The position numbers and the translations under genes are program-made. A DNA stretch of 12,302 bases, taken from the NCBI GenBank assembly GCA_900768045.1, contig CAAGBL010000073.1, positions 1-12,302 of the forward strand, written 5' to 3'. The first letter of the stretch is position 1. Every line of letters starts with the position of its first letter. This stretch comes from an uncultured Alistipes sp. Lineage in GTDB: Bacteria; Bacteroidota; Bacteroidia; Bacteroidales; Rikenellaceae. Positions 12,284 to 12,302 of the stretch are shown here, piece by piece. The notes under the pieces are model-generated. The model ran no database searches. It saw only the letters and a program-made list of their open reading frames with translations, and was not told the origin of the DNA.

Positions 12284-12302
12284 TAGTCACGGACAATGAT
12301 AA

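Overview
The window reads as chromosomal DNA of a Bacteroidota bacterium, most likely order Bacteroidales; the family cannot be fixed from sequence alone. The grounds are: gene starts preceded by TAnnTTTG boxes (the Bacteroidetes -7 element) rather than Shine-Dalgarno sites; a two-piece-free tmRNA whose tag reads GNNNYALAA, close to the Bacteroidales GENNYALAA type; a BspA-like leucine-rich repeat protein; FKBP-type lipoproteins; and an RluB-like pseudouridine synthase with a long Arg-rich N-terminal tail. Most genes are housekeeping or envelope genes, and no transposase, integrase, phage or CRISPR gene is seen.

Layout. On the minus strand at the left edge lie the first 72 codons of an M16 zinc peptidase (1-216), preceded 5 nt upstream by a secreted BspA-like repeat protein (222-1355). 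Divergent from these is an orphan PTS EIIC-like membrane protein (1475-2521, +), which converges on a MATE efflux protein (2669-4009, -). Then come an RluB/RsuA-type rRNA pseudouridine synthase (4136-5392, +), a gene-free but very structured stretch (5391-5923), the tmRNA gene ssrA (5924-6325, -), its duplicated promoter region (6381-6608), and ftsE (6722-7444, +). A minus-strand block follows: ruvA (9773-10366), a short FKBP-type lipoprotein (9083-9706) and a long double-FKBP lipoprotein with a Tyr-rich insert (7510-9075). The right side carries an OmpH/Skp-like lipoprotein (10476-11165, +) and the c-di-AMP synthase cdaA (11260-12063, +).

The striking content is non-coding. (1) Two copies of a roughly 130-nt nested palindrome begin inside the stop codons of rluB and cdaA. 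They share invariant blocks, a conserved loop, and two stems whose sequences differ between copies but stay paired by compensating changes. (2) The 3' end of ssrA, from the T-loop through its terminator and some 40 nt beyond, is repeated 281-283 bp away; in the extra copy the rest of ssrA is replaced by a hairpin-rich segment, like the footprint of integration into the T-loop. (3) The ssrA promoter region is itself an approximately 81-bp direct duplication, each copy having a perfect -7 box next to a palindrome at the predicted transcript start.

Functionally, the genes cover RNA quality control (ssrA), rRNA modification (rluB), division/envelope (ftsE), recombination (ruvA), periplasmic folding (FKBP lipoproteins, OmpH/Skp-like lipoprotein), second-messenger synthesis (cdaA), transport (EIIC-like, MATE) and surface proteins (BspA-like, M16 peptidase).
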